Both the position numbers and the translations under genes were made by a program. This document shows positions 50,172-62,974 of a DNA stretch of 64,000 nt, piece by piece. Within the stretch, counting starts at the first letter, position 1. Every line of letters begins with the position of its first letter. This DNA comes from Cercis canadensis (taxonomy: Eukaryota; Streptophyta; Magnoliopsida; Fabales; Fabaceae): the NCBI GenBank assembly GCA_003255065.1, contig QAOA01007401.1, forward strand, positions 304,044-368,043, read 5' to 3'. The notes below the pieces were generated by a model. It was not told where the DNA came from, made no database searches, and saw only the letters and a program-made list of their open reading frames with translations.

Positions 50172-53100
50172 TCAAAGTGGAAAGGAGCCATCACTTGACG
50201 GTGATGTGCATCTTGCTTCCACAGCCAATTTTTTAACAACACCGTGGCATGGGTCACCTCCAAATACAATGTTTGAGATTTTAACAGAACAGCTGCTTTT
50301 CCCCTGGCAAGCCTGCGGAACATAAAAATTAAAAATAAATAAATTGAGGATCTACAGTCAAAATTATGTTAGATGACTTGGAAGGACCATATCGAATTTG
50401 GCGTGAGAAAAATCAGGCTTCTGCAAACCATGAGCCAGTTGTTTTCGTTGACATAGGCATGAATCAGTAAGGACAACAACTTGCTTAGTTGCTTCACCCC
50501 TTTGAAGTCGAAATCCAATACCATCTCCTCAAAGATAGACACCCAATCATGATACTAAGAAGATTTATCATCATTAAACCCAGAAAACAGTGATTTTTTG
50601 GTGAGCCCTTCACTTCAGTTTTCTTTCTTCGGTGGTGCATGTTGTGAAGTGCTACTCAACAATGATTGCAACAAAATAAATATTTAAGCTTAAGTTTTGT
50701 TTTGTTTTTTCCCTAATCAATTAATATTTGGTTATGCATTTTGGAGAATATCCTTCCTATATCTCTTCAATCTTCTTTAAATATCCCTCTTTGTCAACCA
50801 AGAGCATTTTTATCTATCTTGGGTACGAAGTCAGTTGATTTTCTGCCATCTTGTCCTCAAATCTCAATTGAATCAAATCCGACATTTGGATGGATGGGCA
50901 AATTTGTTGTTTTATTCTCTGTTGTCTCCACACATGCACCTTAACAGCCTCATCTTCACTATGCTCATCTTATTGCCAAGTTTTCTAAAAGGCCAACATT
51001 CTGTATCATCTATCATGCCTGTGGCAGAGTGTATAGCTTATCCACAAAATACAACTTTGAGGCCACCTTTTAGCCATCTGACACTTGTATCCATTTCATC
51101 CAATCAGCATAAAAATAATTACTCCCATACTTTTCATGAACCAAGTTTTCCAGCAACCCTTGTGTATTGTTTCTTTACCCAGTCTTCCTAATTTTCAGTC
51201 TAGGTACCTATGTAACCAACACCTGTCAAGACTTTGTTGTGTGCCTTCATAATTTATACGTAAAAATTTACAGTTGATTGCTCCCATTCACCAACAGAAT
51301 ATCAATGCACATTAAAAAAGAAAATAGGAAATCAATGCTTGATTCATCTCTATCATTAAACATGGTATGAGTGCCACTTTCTGTTTCTCTCTAAGTCCTA
51401 CATATAAGCCCATCTTCCTGCCCGTTGCCCTGGTTGAGTTCATCCTTTTGTTGGGCTTGCTTGTAGGAAGGTATTTTGGGGGAATCCAAAATTGACCAGA
51501 TGTTCTACATGAGAAAATATAAAAGTAGCAGCTCTCCATTACAAGCGAAAGTATTGAGTTGAATACTTTCTGCCGACCTGATTCTATGACCTTTTGCTAC
51601 AAAATTGTGTAGACTAGAAACCAAAATATTATCAAGAAACTCCATTTCTATTAATATCAATTGGAATCCACGCACAATTGTTTTACAATTAAAACCAACT
51701 GTTTTAATTGACATGAAGCTCTTTTAGGATGGTTAAGACCTTATACAAGTGTTTGAGTTGTGCCAGCTTAATTCCTAAAGTTTTATTTCCATTAATCATT
51801 TTTTAAATTCCAGAACTAATCACATAAAAAGGTTCTAATTCAAGTCCATACCGCCAAAAGCATGTGGAGCTTTGGCTTGCCTTTCAAAGTTCTTAGAAAG
51901 TACTGTGTCCATAACAATTTTATCATAGGTACTTGCCAAGGAAAGCAAAAAATTACTTGTTGCAGAATTTACCTCGGAAACCATTGACAATGAAGTAGGA
52001 GCATGGCAGTTTCCTCTAGAAAAATTCTGACAGCTACCTTGAGGCGTTCCATAGCTAGCAAACGCAATGGATGAAATAATGTCTCCATTTTCACAACGCA
52101 AGTTCATTTCAGGTCTCATGTTATCTACAGAAAGTTCTTGACCAATGAAATCTGAATGCACTAACTTCTGCAGCGGTGGATGATGGGATTCTGACACATG
52201 AGCACATATTATTCTGGTTGAACGTAACTTGACTGAAATGCCAAATGGATTTCCTCCAGTTTCCTCAAAAATTACAAGTAAATTATTTGATGCTTGTAAC
52301 CATGAGCGTGGTACATGATACCTGGAGATTGATCAATATTCATACCAAGGAAAGCAGCATTGAAGTGTTATTTTCAAAAGATAGTACAAAAATGGTGCAA
52401 AGGTGTAAATCAGTTGTGGTACCAGGTCTGAGTTGGCTTTCCACAATTAAAAGTACACTTGTCTGAATTGTATGCTCCACGATAATCACAGACTTGCTCA
52501 CATCCATCTTTGGGGGCAACAAGAGTCCAGTACCTTCCTATATGGTGACCATTCACCCAAGCCTGACCTTTTCCCATGCTTTCCAAATCAAGAGCAACTG
52601 GATCTGTGCCAGCGGGGGCATCAAAATATGTCTGCTTGAACAAAAAGAAGGCTATCATTAGGTGTGTGATTGAAGAAGCTTTAGGCTCAAATAAACGTTG
52701 GGCCAATATAAGAACAAGTATGGAAGATAAGATCATGGGTTTTAGAGTACCAAGAAAATGAAAATGGGGGGTATTTGAGGCAGGCCCAGGAAACCAAACA
52801 GCATATTCGAGAAGAAAAAGGTAATCAGATTGAAATAATCAACCTTGCAATTTGTTGGATGCTTTTTAACGGGAAAATTATTAAGGAGTAGGAGAGCACT
52901 TGTTTACTGTAAAAGACTCGTGTGGTTAATCAGTTCACAGTGTGGTCAATCTGGGTTCTTCACAGTGAATAAGTGATCTTCCTACTCCCTATTACCAACT
53001 GATTCTCCCTTCTTTAGTTAACCCAATTTCATTATTGGTTGTATTATAAGAGTATTATAATCACTTGAAGAATAGTAGAGCCTAGAGCTGATAAAAGGCA

Positions 53101-56100
53101 CTGATTGGATTATAGACCATGTCAATTGGTTCTCAACCAAGAGCATAGTTAAGAAAAGAAAAAAGAAGGAAAGTTAAATTGAAGACAATTTATCATAAAA
53201 TTTGGCTAATTTATATATCCTGAATACAAATCTACAATTGGAATGCACCATGAAAAGTTTTCGTTGAGAATAGCGTGACCAGTTTGATTTTCCCAACCTA
53301 GAGAAATAGACATGAGTAGATTTGGAAAATGTTGAATGTAACCAAACACTTACACCCAGTCCTATTTCCTAGGGTGCTCTTGGTTTCGAAAACTGTAATC
53401 CACTTATTATTTATACCTGCAGACGTGACAATCTTGTCAACCTGTGAGTGACTCATATTTTGGACAACATTAACAGAATACGCTGTTCACATTAAAATAT
53501 TTTATAAACATAATAATCTAGATCATTGGAAAAATTGTTCATAGAAAATGCAGAGAATTTAAGTATATGATATACCTGTGTAAGTAAGTCCATATATCAT
53601 TTTAAGTGTCCTATTCCCTAATGCTTTGAAGTTGATTATGGATCAAACCAAAACACATTTTCACAACTAAACCACCATAATTTACAAGAAGATGGAGTTC
53701 CAAATTCCCTTTTCTCTTCTCTGTGTATTCAGTGTGTTCTCTGTATTCTCATATAATCAAATATGCAGTTATATGTACTGTATTATAAAGAGGTAGTCGT
53801 CATTCTATTCTCTCCAACTGCTTGCATTTCATTTTATTTGAAATAAATTCAAATGATTTGATGGATCCTGTGGGTTGGCCCAACTTGGGCATCCAATAGA
53901 AGTTGGGTCTTTCCCTAAATGCCCATAGAAATCAACGGTAATTTAGTTTTCAAGTAGATCTTTTTATTTTTCTTTTCTTCTTCTGATTCTTTATTTTTCT
54001 ATTAGACAGAAATTCTCATAAATTTGACTCTTTAAAAACTCATATTTAGTTATTTACCTTGTACCATGAAAATACAGATGGAATGACATCATGAGTTAAT
54101 TCAGCCCATTCTGTCTTTTCATTTTCTTCACTGTAAATCTTCAAAAACTCACCCTGAAGGCCGACCTAGAATCAAAATGAAAGAACCGGAGTCAGCATGT
54201 GCAAATATTTTTCAGATAAAGAAATGGTTAGAAGAAAACAACAATCTCACAATATAGAATGTGATGATGTCAATAAAACAATCTGAAACAAGGAAATCAA
54301 CAAAGAAGAAAGGTAGCATAATCATGAATTACCAAGAATCTATACCAATAAATAATAAATATCAAGGTAGTTCATAATATCACAAAAGGGCAATCAGAGC
54401 AACACAACATAGTAACAAGAGAATAGAGTGTCAGATATAAAACCAATCTTGAGCTTCACCTAACAACAGCTTAAGCTTTTTAGTTGAAATGACTCTTGAC
54501 AAACTAAGTCATCAATATGGCTTTCAAGCATAATCACTGAGACAGCTAAGTGACAAATATTTAATTAACTCATTAAACCATCAATATAGCTTTTAAACTA
54601 ATTTTTCGCATTTGCAGAACAGAGTTTGAGATGTATGTATTCTGATACCCCTCAAAATTCTCAGACTCAGAAGTTGCTTTTACAGAAAGCATTCCTCCAA
54701 CACTCCTCCCCCAAATTTTCTAATAGGTCTCCAAATGTACATATTAACCTCTTATGTTTTCAATAAATTTCCCACAACACAACCTCTTTTAGATGTTTAA
54801 AATTATTAATATATGTTGCATTAATTTGTTGATGTGATCTTGGCACTCATGTAGGTTTCAAATTTTTGAATTGATAATGACTTCTAATTTATCAGTTATT
54901 TTCAGATACAAGTTACCTATTATCCTACTTTTTAATATCATAATCCTTTAGTTATATGATTGACTTAGTGTTGTTGCGTTAACTAGGCAGTAGAAAATGT
55001 CAGCTTAGTCAAATCCATAAATAATGGTTTAAGATTAAATTAGATGGCAATCAATATTCTAATTTTTGTTTATTAATTTTATATTCCATTTCAGAGTATG
55101 TCTTATCCTCTGTTCTGTATTCTTCTCTCTTTCTCCTGGACAAAGTTATTTCTTATCTATTGACTAAGTTTAAAAAGTTTGAGTTGAAGTATGATTTTGA
55201 AAGGCTTTTTAAATAATTCAAAAATTGGAAAAGAAGAGAGCTTAGAGTTCCCCTAAAATGTTATTCACAGCCAAACAACAACTTCTTTTGGTACAAGCCA
55301 ATCAACAACTTAAGGAAATGGCTATGAGGACCAGAAGCAGCTTAAGACTTGAGTTACAATCCAGAAGCCTTCTGAAGCTCTTCAACGAGGGAGGGAATAA
55401 AAATGAAATAGGAAAGTAAAGAATAAGTTTGGTCACACTAAAATCAGGTATTAGAGCACAGAAAAGGGGCAAATAAAAAATTCAGTTGTTGTATACTACT
55501 TGAAATTTTTAACCCACACCTCACCAAAATAAAATAAAATAAAAATAAAAAAACAAAATTGAAGTATAGATGAGTTGTAATAAACTATAAGATATGATTC
55601 AATGTGACCTTCACATGATTTGTAATATATATATATATATGTATGAGTGGGGATCCACTTACACCGGTATAAGACTTTAACACTTAAACACTTGAATAAC
55701 TTTTTATAGTAGGTAAATTTCATCCATCCAATTTTAAATACATCAAACATTCCTGAGTATCTAATCTAGTTGATGATATTTACTTATATTTTAAAAGATA
55801 GTTATACGTTAAAATAAAACAATCCAATGGAGTACCAATTAGTTCTTAAATTTTATGAGACTTTATGAGCGTGATCTACATAATGAGAATGTTGTTGTTT
55901 TTTATTTTTTTTATGTGATGAGAACTTTCAATTCAATGGTTGGATCGATGAAACTCACCTTGTACAAAAAGTTATTCAATGGTGTGTGTCAAGTATTACA
56001 CATAGTGTAAGTGGATCTGTACTTCCAACCTCTCAATTTTTATTTGGTACACAAACATTTACCGAACAGAGGATCGGTATTGTAAACAAAACCATTGCCG

Positions 56101-59100
56101 AAATGTAAAAACACACACCTGATAGGTCCATAATGACTTCGAAAGATCAATATCCCCATTTTTAAATCCTGTGAGCTTGATTTTACCTCTAATCCCTGCT
56201 CCATCTCTCTCAAGGAAGGCACCATAATTCTGTACCATTGAATCAAATAGTGTATCAGTAATTACAATTCCTGATTTTTTATTTTATTTTTCCAAAAAAA
56301 CAGCTAGTACAAGATAGACAGAGATAAGTGGCTACCAAGAAAATTAATTACTGGTAAAGACATAAATTAGATAGGCTCAATATAAAAAATATTCAGCTAA
56401 TCAATTTCGTTATCATACAATTATTTTTTCTACCATGCAAGGAGTTGAAACATGAATAGTAGTTTCAGTGAGTGAAGCTTTAGTAAGAGCTGTCCATTGA
56501 GGAAGAAAAGAAACAACTATGACCACAATTCCATAATTTTGAAGAACTAAGGTTATGTGCCCATTTAGGAAGAAAAGAAACACCTGATGGATATGTGTGC
56601 CCGGTGGATAAGAGTGATGGAATATCCACAAAGAACAGGCCAAAATAGACTAGAAATTTTACCTGCAAACCTACTGTCTGAGATAACAGTAATAAATCAT
56701 TGTATCCTGGCAGAAACTGAACAGTCTGGACCACCTTGACCCAACGACCAACCGGATTGCCTTCATTTACAAATGACATGGTAATATATGAATATAGAAA
56801 CAGACAAAAAAAGAAAGATATTAAACATCTAAAGCATAATAGTTAAAAGTTGTTACTTCTGTTTGAAACAACACTTTGTGCTCCAACACATGAATTACTG
56901 AAAATAGAACTAGTGCAAGTTGCAACACACAATCCTTGCTAATCGTCACAAAAACAGAGACCAACCAGAATTTTCCCAAATGAATAAATAACCAAAAATA
57001 CTTATTTTGGAAAAAAAAAAAAAAGAGATTTCTAGCTGATATCGTATTCACGTGTTTGGGTTGTACCAATTACGCTTCATTGACATGATCATTGAAAGTA
57101 AGAAACTCAAACCCAAGCTGGAAACTGATACACACAAGTCTTCTGTTTTTATGGCAAAAAAACAAAGACAGAAATTTGGAAAGAAATTTATACTAAAGAA
57201 TTTCAGGATTATAATATTTATGAGCAAGAGAGGGAAAATACAAAGAAGGAAGTCTGCATAAAAAACCTAAATGTATGGAACAGTAGATTTGGCACAGAGA
57301 TTTTGGTTGTACCAAACCAAAATTGGAATAGATGAGGAATACAGACACGGGCAAGTTTTTACTGTTTTGGGCTGGAGATCTTGAGAGAAGATGCAGAAAA
57401 TGCTAGTATACAATTCAGGTTTGTAAGTACAGAAATATGTTGAGAGGGATAGCCACAGGTCAAGCAGGAGGACAAACGTGGAAGACAAAAGGAAAAATGG
57501 CCAAACAAACTAAATGAAAGTTTCCCAAGCAACAAAAAAGTTCTTACACAATTCCCTTTACATTTGTTAGTGCCCATAAATCTCAAAACTATCTTCTTAA
57601 GTATCATTCTACTTCTAGTTCTAGAGAAAATGTAACATGTTAAGAATCTTGCTAAGGCAATTACATTGTAAAGTGCATTATAGTCATATTCTAGAACAGA
57701 ACTTCCAATAATTTGGTCAATAAACTAAAAAGAAACATACTAATTTTCAAATACAGCACACAACTGGTAAAATATAAGATTAATTACCTATGAGGTTGCC
57801 ATTAACGAATATGCGCAATATGTCACGGATAGCATCTATCTTAAGAATTGGATGAACATTATTTTCTTCCCAAAACAATATGTCATCATCAGAAACATAA
57901 ATTCTGCATTTGACATACATATTAGTCAACTTACAAATTTGAATGCAATAAGAAAATATCATCAACAAATATTTGACCAATCATATTAAGCATGGAAGAA
58001 ATCTATAAAACACAATGGGATGTGAAATTGTGATTACACTCTTGAATACTATAATTGGTAAATTTCACAATCATAAAGATTTAGTCATCACCTTACTAAA
58101 GAAGGTAAGTTTATGCAAGGCCCAATCTACATATCTCATAATATCAACCTTAGTGCATTGACAAAGACGATTGTTGTTCAAAATATATTCCCGACATATT
58201 TATTTTAATCTCAAGAAATTTGATGTCCAAATGTGTATTCCAAATAAAATTTTCTTCAATTAAAGTTATTTAAGGAAGATGGCAAGAATTCATTTTGATA
58301 GCTATGTTCAGCAAGTCATAAAAGCTAGCAGGGAAAGAAAATACAGACAAATTTCTGCATGTTTTGTTTCAAATAAATTATACTATATGCAATCCTGGTG
58401 CTTATGAAATGTGCATGAGTGGGTTTCAACAACATAGCTCAAGGTCAAAAGATCATTGCTTACAAGCAAATATCTAATCCTTTGGCTTAGAAGCATATGC
58501 ATTATGACTAGAACTCAATCATTGAGGAAGCAAACAAGAAAGGGTATTGAATATTAATGAATTCTTGGAGCTGCACAAAATGATACCGTACACAGAGAAA
58601 CCTCACATAGAACCATGATTTGGAAAATAAACAGTTGCTAACGTCTGTAATCAAACAGTACTCACATAGAATCATGAAGTGGCTTCTATATATTCTCTGT
58701 TCGCTCATAAAAGGAATGAAAATAACAACATAGCAGTCACAATGTTACATCAATTTTTTCATGCTTAAAGTGGGAATGAGACCACCAATAAAAATAGAGG
58801 AAAAAGAGGCAAGAGGAAATGAAGAAAGATTATTCTATATTGGTGGAAGACAGTAAAACAGGTAACCAACCATGCGTGCATACCACATGTATCAGAAATT
58901 AAATCAAAGTAAAACAAAGTAGCATCATATCTATTATGAACATATGATCCCACTGTAAAATCTGCAGCAGTTCATAATTACCTAGTCGCATACCATAGAT
59001 AGTCAGATTGATCCTTTGTCACATTTAAATGCTCCAATATACCTTGTGCAGTGAAACTGTTACCCCACACACCAATTGGCTCTTTTATAGTCATCCAAGA

Positions 59101-62100
59101 TTTTGACAGGTGGGAAATGCCATTGTGGAGCATCAATGGCTGAGCTGAAGAAATATTAGAGACAAGCGGCAAATTAAACTTTGCCAGTTTGATGGAAGTT
59201 TGAGCTCCAACCTATGCAAATTTAGAGAAGAAAAATTGAGTTTCAGACATTCACTAGAAGATAATTGTCATAAACATTGTCCAATGGAAAGCAGATGGAC
59301 ATTTTTAAAGCACGTATACACTGCTAAAAGAAAATTTTCAGGATACAAAATCCTCCTCAAATTGCCACAGGACAAATAAACAAACAAAAGCTCTAGCCTG
59401 CAAAACCATCAAAGAGACACCCCCGACCTGTTAAAACAGCCATGAGCTGGAAACCAACAAAGAATCCAAAGGGACAACTCCATCACACAAAAGAGACAAA
59501 CAAGAGAAGCAATCTCTGCTTGAAAATTCTAGCAACACACTTCAGCCAAATGCTCCATAAACCTACAAACATAGCACATTGCCACAAAGCCTTAAATTCC
59601 CCCATTCTCCCAAACTCTTTGAAAACGAATAGAATAAAATTCCTCCAAAGACTACAACATGTCCACTGCTCATAAAAAATGCCAAATAGCCCACTCCGGA
59701 GTTGCCAAGCAGTTTCGTGGTGCAAGAAAAATGACTGTTAGTATCTGAATTCCAAAAAGACATAATACAATGTCCGGAGATAAAGCATTATAGGCCCTTT
59801 GAAACTGTAACAGATCATTCTATTTAATTCTATTGAGTAATACTATCAAACAAAATAGTTTACCTTACAAAGAGTCTTCACCTTACAAAAAGACTTTGTA
59901 AGCAGTTCTTTAGGATTTCAATTGGAGTTGCTGAGAAGATGGAGGGAATTATGAAGAATTTTCTTTGATTTGGTGTTGGTGAGAGCAGAAAGGATGGTTT
60001 TGTGAGTTGGGAGAATTGTTGTTAGCCCAAAGGGGACAGGTGCTAGGCTCTAGGTAATTTGGTGTCTGAAAATAACCCTGGTTGGCAAATGGTTATGGCA
60101 CTCTGCTTGAAGCCTCATTCCCTTTGGTATAAGGTTAAAGAAGCAAGTATGCTAAAAGCAAAGTGGGCGGGACACCAAGCCTGCAACAAATTTCATCCAT
60201 ACTGTCTTTTGGAATTTAATTTCCCACAAAAAGGCTAGCTCTCTTCCTTTTGTTTGTTTCAAGCTCGGTGACGGTTCAGATATCAGGTTTCATGAAAACC
60301 TGTGGCTGAAGAATGTTCCTTTCTCAACTGATTTTCCTTGTTGATACCATCTGTCCAGCATACACCATTCTCCCATTAATTGGATTCTATCATTAGCAAG
60401 GGTTCTTAATGTTTTCTGAATGTTGAAGCCTTTCATATAATGTCCTTTCTGCACTTGACCCTATTCAGTTTTCCTTGAAGCAGATAAAAGGATTTGGACT
60501 TCGAACTCTTGCAGCTCCTATACTTGTAAATACTTTTTCTAGTTCTTTACTTCCACTCCTGGTGTTCATTGTTTTCATCCAGAAAACAAAGGTGACCTTT
60601 AAGCTCAAAACCTTCATTTGGACTACAGGGATAAATCAGATTAACACTAATGATCTGTTACAGGTTTGGAGGCCTCATAAAGTGCTATCTCCGGACATTT
60701 CTGTTATGTGTTATAGCAGCTCAGCGACTACTAAATCATCTGGTTTTGCATTCTTCTGCTGCTAAGAGCATTTGGAGTAGGCTATTTCTGGAAGGCTTGG
60801 GTCTGACTGCAGAATTTGGAGCAGTTCTTACTTGTGCATATAGGTGCTCCGGGAGGAAGAATGAGACTGAGAATTTGTAATGTTGTGTACTCCATGCAGC
60901 TATTTGGTGTTTTTGGCTGGAGTGAGGTGCAAGAAATTTCAATAGAAATCCCAGACTATTTTTCTGTTATGGGATTGAATTGTCTTTCTGGCTTCTTTTT
61001 GGTGTTCAGCCAATGGCTGCTTCTAAAGGGGTTTCTTTGTCTGATATCCTCCAGAGTTTGGTCTCTTTTGCAATGATGTTGCTCCTTGTACGTTCTGCTT
61101 TTGTTTTTCTGGGATATCTTCTCCTACTCAGTTGTAATCATTAGTAGGATTCTAAACCCCTTAACCACAAGAAACCCCTCATATGTCTCTCAATTTTCTC
61201 AGCTACCCCTAAAGCATTCTTGACAAATCAAAGAGTACCCTATAAAGAACAAGCACATAGATTGCCGCCCAAAGGCACAACCAAATAGAAAGCCGAAATT
61301 TTAATCTTTGACTTCAATAAGACCATGTCAAACTTAGGAATGAGGCTGTATCCATAAGTGTTAGAGCTTATTCCTGTAATTGTAGTTTACTACTCTTATC
61401 TAAATCCTTAGAATAACACATCTGTTTTCTACAAATGTTTCACAAAATATGAAGGAAGCATTTTCATTTGCCTTAGTCAGGAGACAAGTCAACACATAAA
61501 TACCACTTTTAGAAATGAATTATGAAACACAGATAAATGAGGTACCAAGTTTCCAAAATGTCTTCTGGAAAACAACAGGGTGCACAGATTTCAGAGAAAA
61601 GAGATGAGGGAAAAAAAACACTACAAAAATGACAGATAGGTAAACTAGCTTCCACAAGGTGTTAGACATAGATTGATGTCATGCTATTCCCATGCATAGA
61701 AACCAACCTTAGCAGTATTGAAAGCTGTATTCTTGCAGTCTGGCAATATACTCACTGACCATGGAGGTAAATTATATGTCTGACCACGGAAAGTTACAGT
61801 AGCAGCTTTGTGTTCATCAATGTTAGCAAGAAATGCAGAGCACCTTCCACTAAATTCATACAGAGACAAGTTCAATCCTTCAGAGCGTACATCTTCATTG
61901 TAGACATGTGCCTGAAATTGATAAAACAAAACAAATTCAGCAAAAAACAGAAGTACAACTACACTGATGAATCGTGTATAATCTTGCACATTAACAAAAA
62001 TCAGTCAATTTGCTTCAGAAACATGTTAGTGGAAAAAATATTATATTTCAGTAATGCTGCTTTTCTCAGAAAAAATACCAAAAAGAAAAAGGTTGGAACT

Positions 62101-62974
62101 GCAGGAAGGGGAAATGCACAGTTTGAGTACCATAGAATGTCCCCATTTTATTTGACTTATTGAAATCCATAAATTTTACATAACAAATTGATGCAGGCAG
62201 AAAGAGCAACAATAAATAATAACCTTCACGAGAAAAATTTAGACCTGCAATTTCATTATATTCGTATCATTAGGTCTGTTTATTATATCAAAAAAAGTTA
62301 GAAATTTTCATTTACATGCTTACAGCTGAAATAGAAAATATGGAAGGAAAAATTACTTTATCATTGCAATAGCAATAACAGAGTGCTGATCATCCTTCTC
62401 ATGATTATGCTGACTAACTCATTTAGATCCAAATTTTCTGAAATTGCATTAACTAAATCCAAGTTTATTTCGTTTAGCTAACTATACGCATTATCATGAT
62501 GTAAGTTAAATTCACTATGTGATAGAATTAGAAACGAACAGTAAAAGTATAATATCAACATGACTCCCAATAAAAAAATTAAATGCCATAAATCATCATG
62601 CTTGAAATTTGTGTAAGTAATAATTGATAATTTCAGAGTTAGTTCAAACCTCTTGTTTTGGGCCCAATTTTATATATACTGGCGAATTAGTGGCCACTAG
62701 AGCAGGCTCACAAAGCTTTATAGCAGCATGCAAGTTTTTCAAATGCCCCCATTTTGGCTCACTAAGGAGACCTAGACATACAGGGTTCATCAAGAGTATC
62801 ATCAACCATGTCAGCAGTCATATGATGATTGCCTTTGTAGCCGAAAAAAAAAAATGAAGAATGTCCTAGTTTATTCCTCTCCATACCATACTCGTCAATT
62901 GGTGCATCATAATCATAACTCGTAATATAGAAGGGTCCCCCTGCAGTCCGGCCAAAGTTTGTTCCACCAAAATA
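50172..62974 (-). CDS. BGAL9: Beta-galactosidase, BGAL9 type (GH35), C-terminal 591 codons; 5' exons outside the window or not found
   Basis: Cell-wall/secreted GH35 beta-galactosidase that removes terminal galactose from pectic and xyloglucan side chains. Exons seen in transcript order: 62974-62887, 62771-62650, 61911-61708, 59211-58982, 57903-57788, 56760-56663, 56229-56119, 54165-54058, 52631-52423, 52321-51973, 50312-50172. They total 1776 nt, in frame. The first begins [15 protein letters not shown], the end of the catalytic barrel. The GH35 catalytic Glu motifs (ENEYG and TENW) must lie upstream. Then come the beta-sandwich domains with [23 protein letters not shown] and [12 protein letters not shown], and a C-terminal SUEL-type lectin domain with [31 protein letters not shown] and ACQGKSSC. 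Introns are large and carry a MITE and two LINE tails. Introns checked: 50313-51972, 52632-54057 and 57904-58981 show no clear element. Whether the gene is intact cannot be judged without its 5' half. Confidence 0.9.
55652..56017. mobile_element. MITE with long terminal inverted repeats in a BGAL9 intron
   Basis: The left end GATCCACTTACACCGG.. and, about 50 bp further in, TTGAATAACTTTTT match the reverse complement of the right end. There AAAAAGTTATTCAA precedes GTGTAAGTGGATC. Similarity runs about 85 bp inwards on each side, including TTTCATCNATCCAA. It is non-coding, about 366 bp, and lies between the exons at 56119-56229 and 54058-54165. A (TA)n run lies just outside its left end; the target duplication is not clear. 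Confidence 0.75.
59393..59765 (-). mobile_element. 3' tail of a LINE retrotransposon, minus strand, decayed
   Basis: Read on the minus strand, the frames give [16 protein letters not shown] and [18 protein letters not shown], then VARIFK, with frameshifts and stops. These match the zinc-binding (zf-RVT) and tail part of the polyprotein of plant L1-type LINEs, which typically read HCxxAWxLW and ALWxCAMxxxLWxIWLERNARIF. The fragment sits in the BGAL9 intron at 59212-61707, in the gene's own orientation. Confidence 0.75.
59985..61080 (+). mobile_element. 3' part of a second LINE retrotransposon, plus strand, decayed
   Basis: Plus-strand frames, broken by stops and shifts, give in order [12 protein letters not shown] and [18 protein letters not shown] (the usual GDGxxIRFWEDLWxGxxP block). 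Next come [30 protein letters not shown] (the usual VNTNDxLQxRRPxKALSPD block) and [17 protein letters not shown]. This is the region after the reverse transcriptase in plant L1-type LINEs. It lies antisense to BGAL9 and about 220 bp from the oppositely oriented LINE tail. Confidence 0.8.
61081..61707. other. BGAL9 intron, remainder
   Basis: Between the LINE tail and the exon at 61708. AT-rich, nothing recognised. Confidence 0.4.

Noticed and set aside
50741..51714. Frames in the last BGAL9 intron, considered as copia polyprotein remains
   Set aside because: [10 protein letters not shown] superficially resembles copia polyproteins but the surrounding residues do not; no LTR or domain seen.
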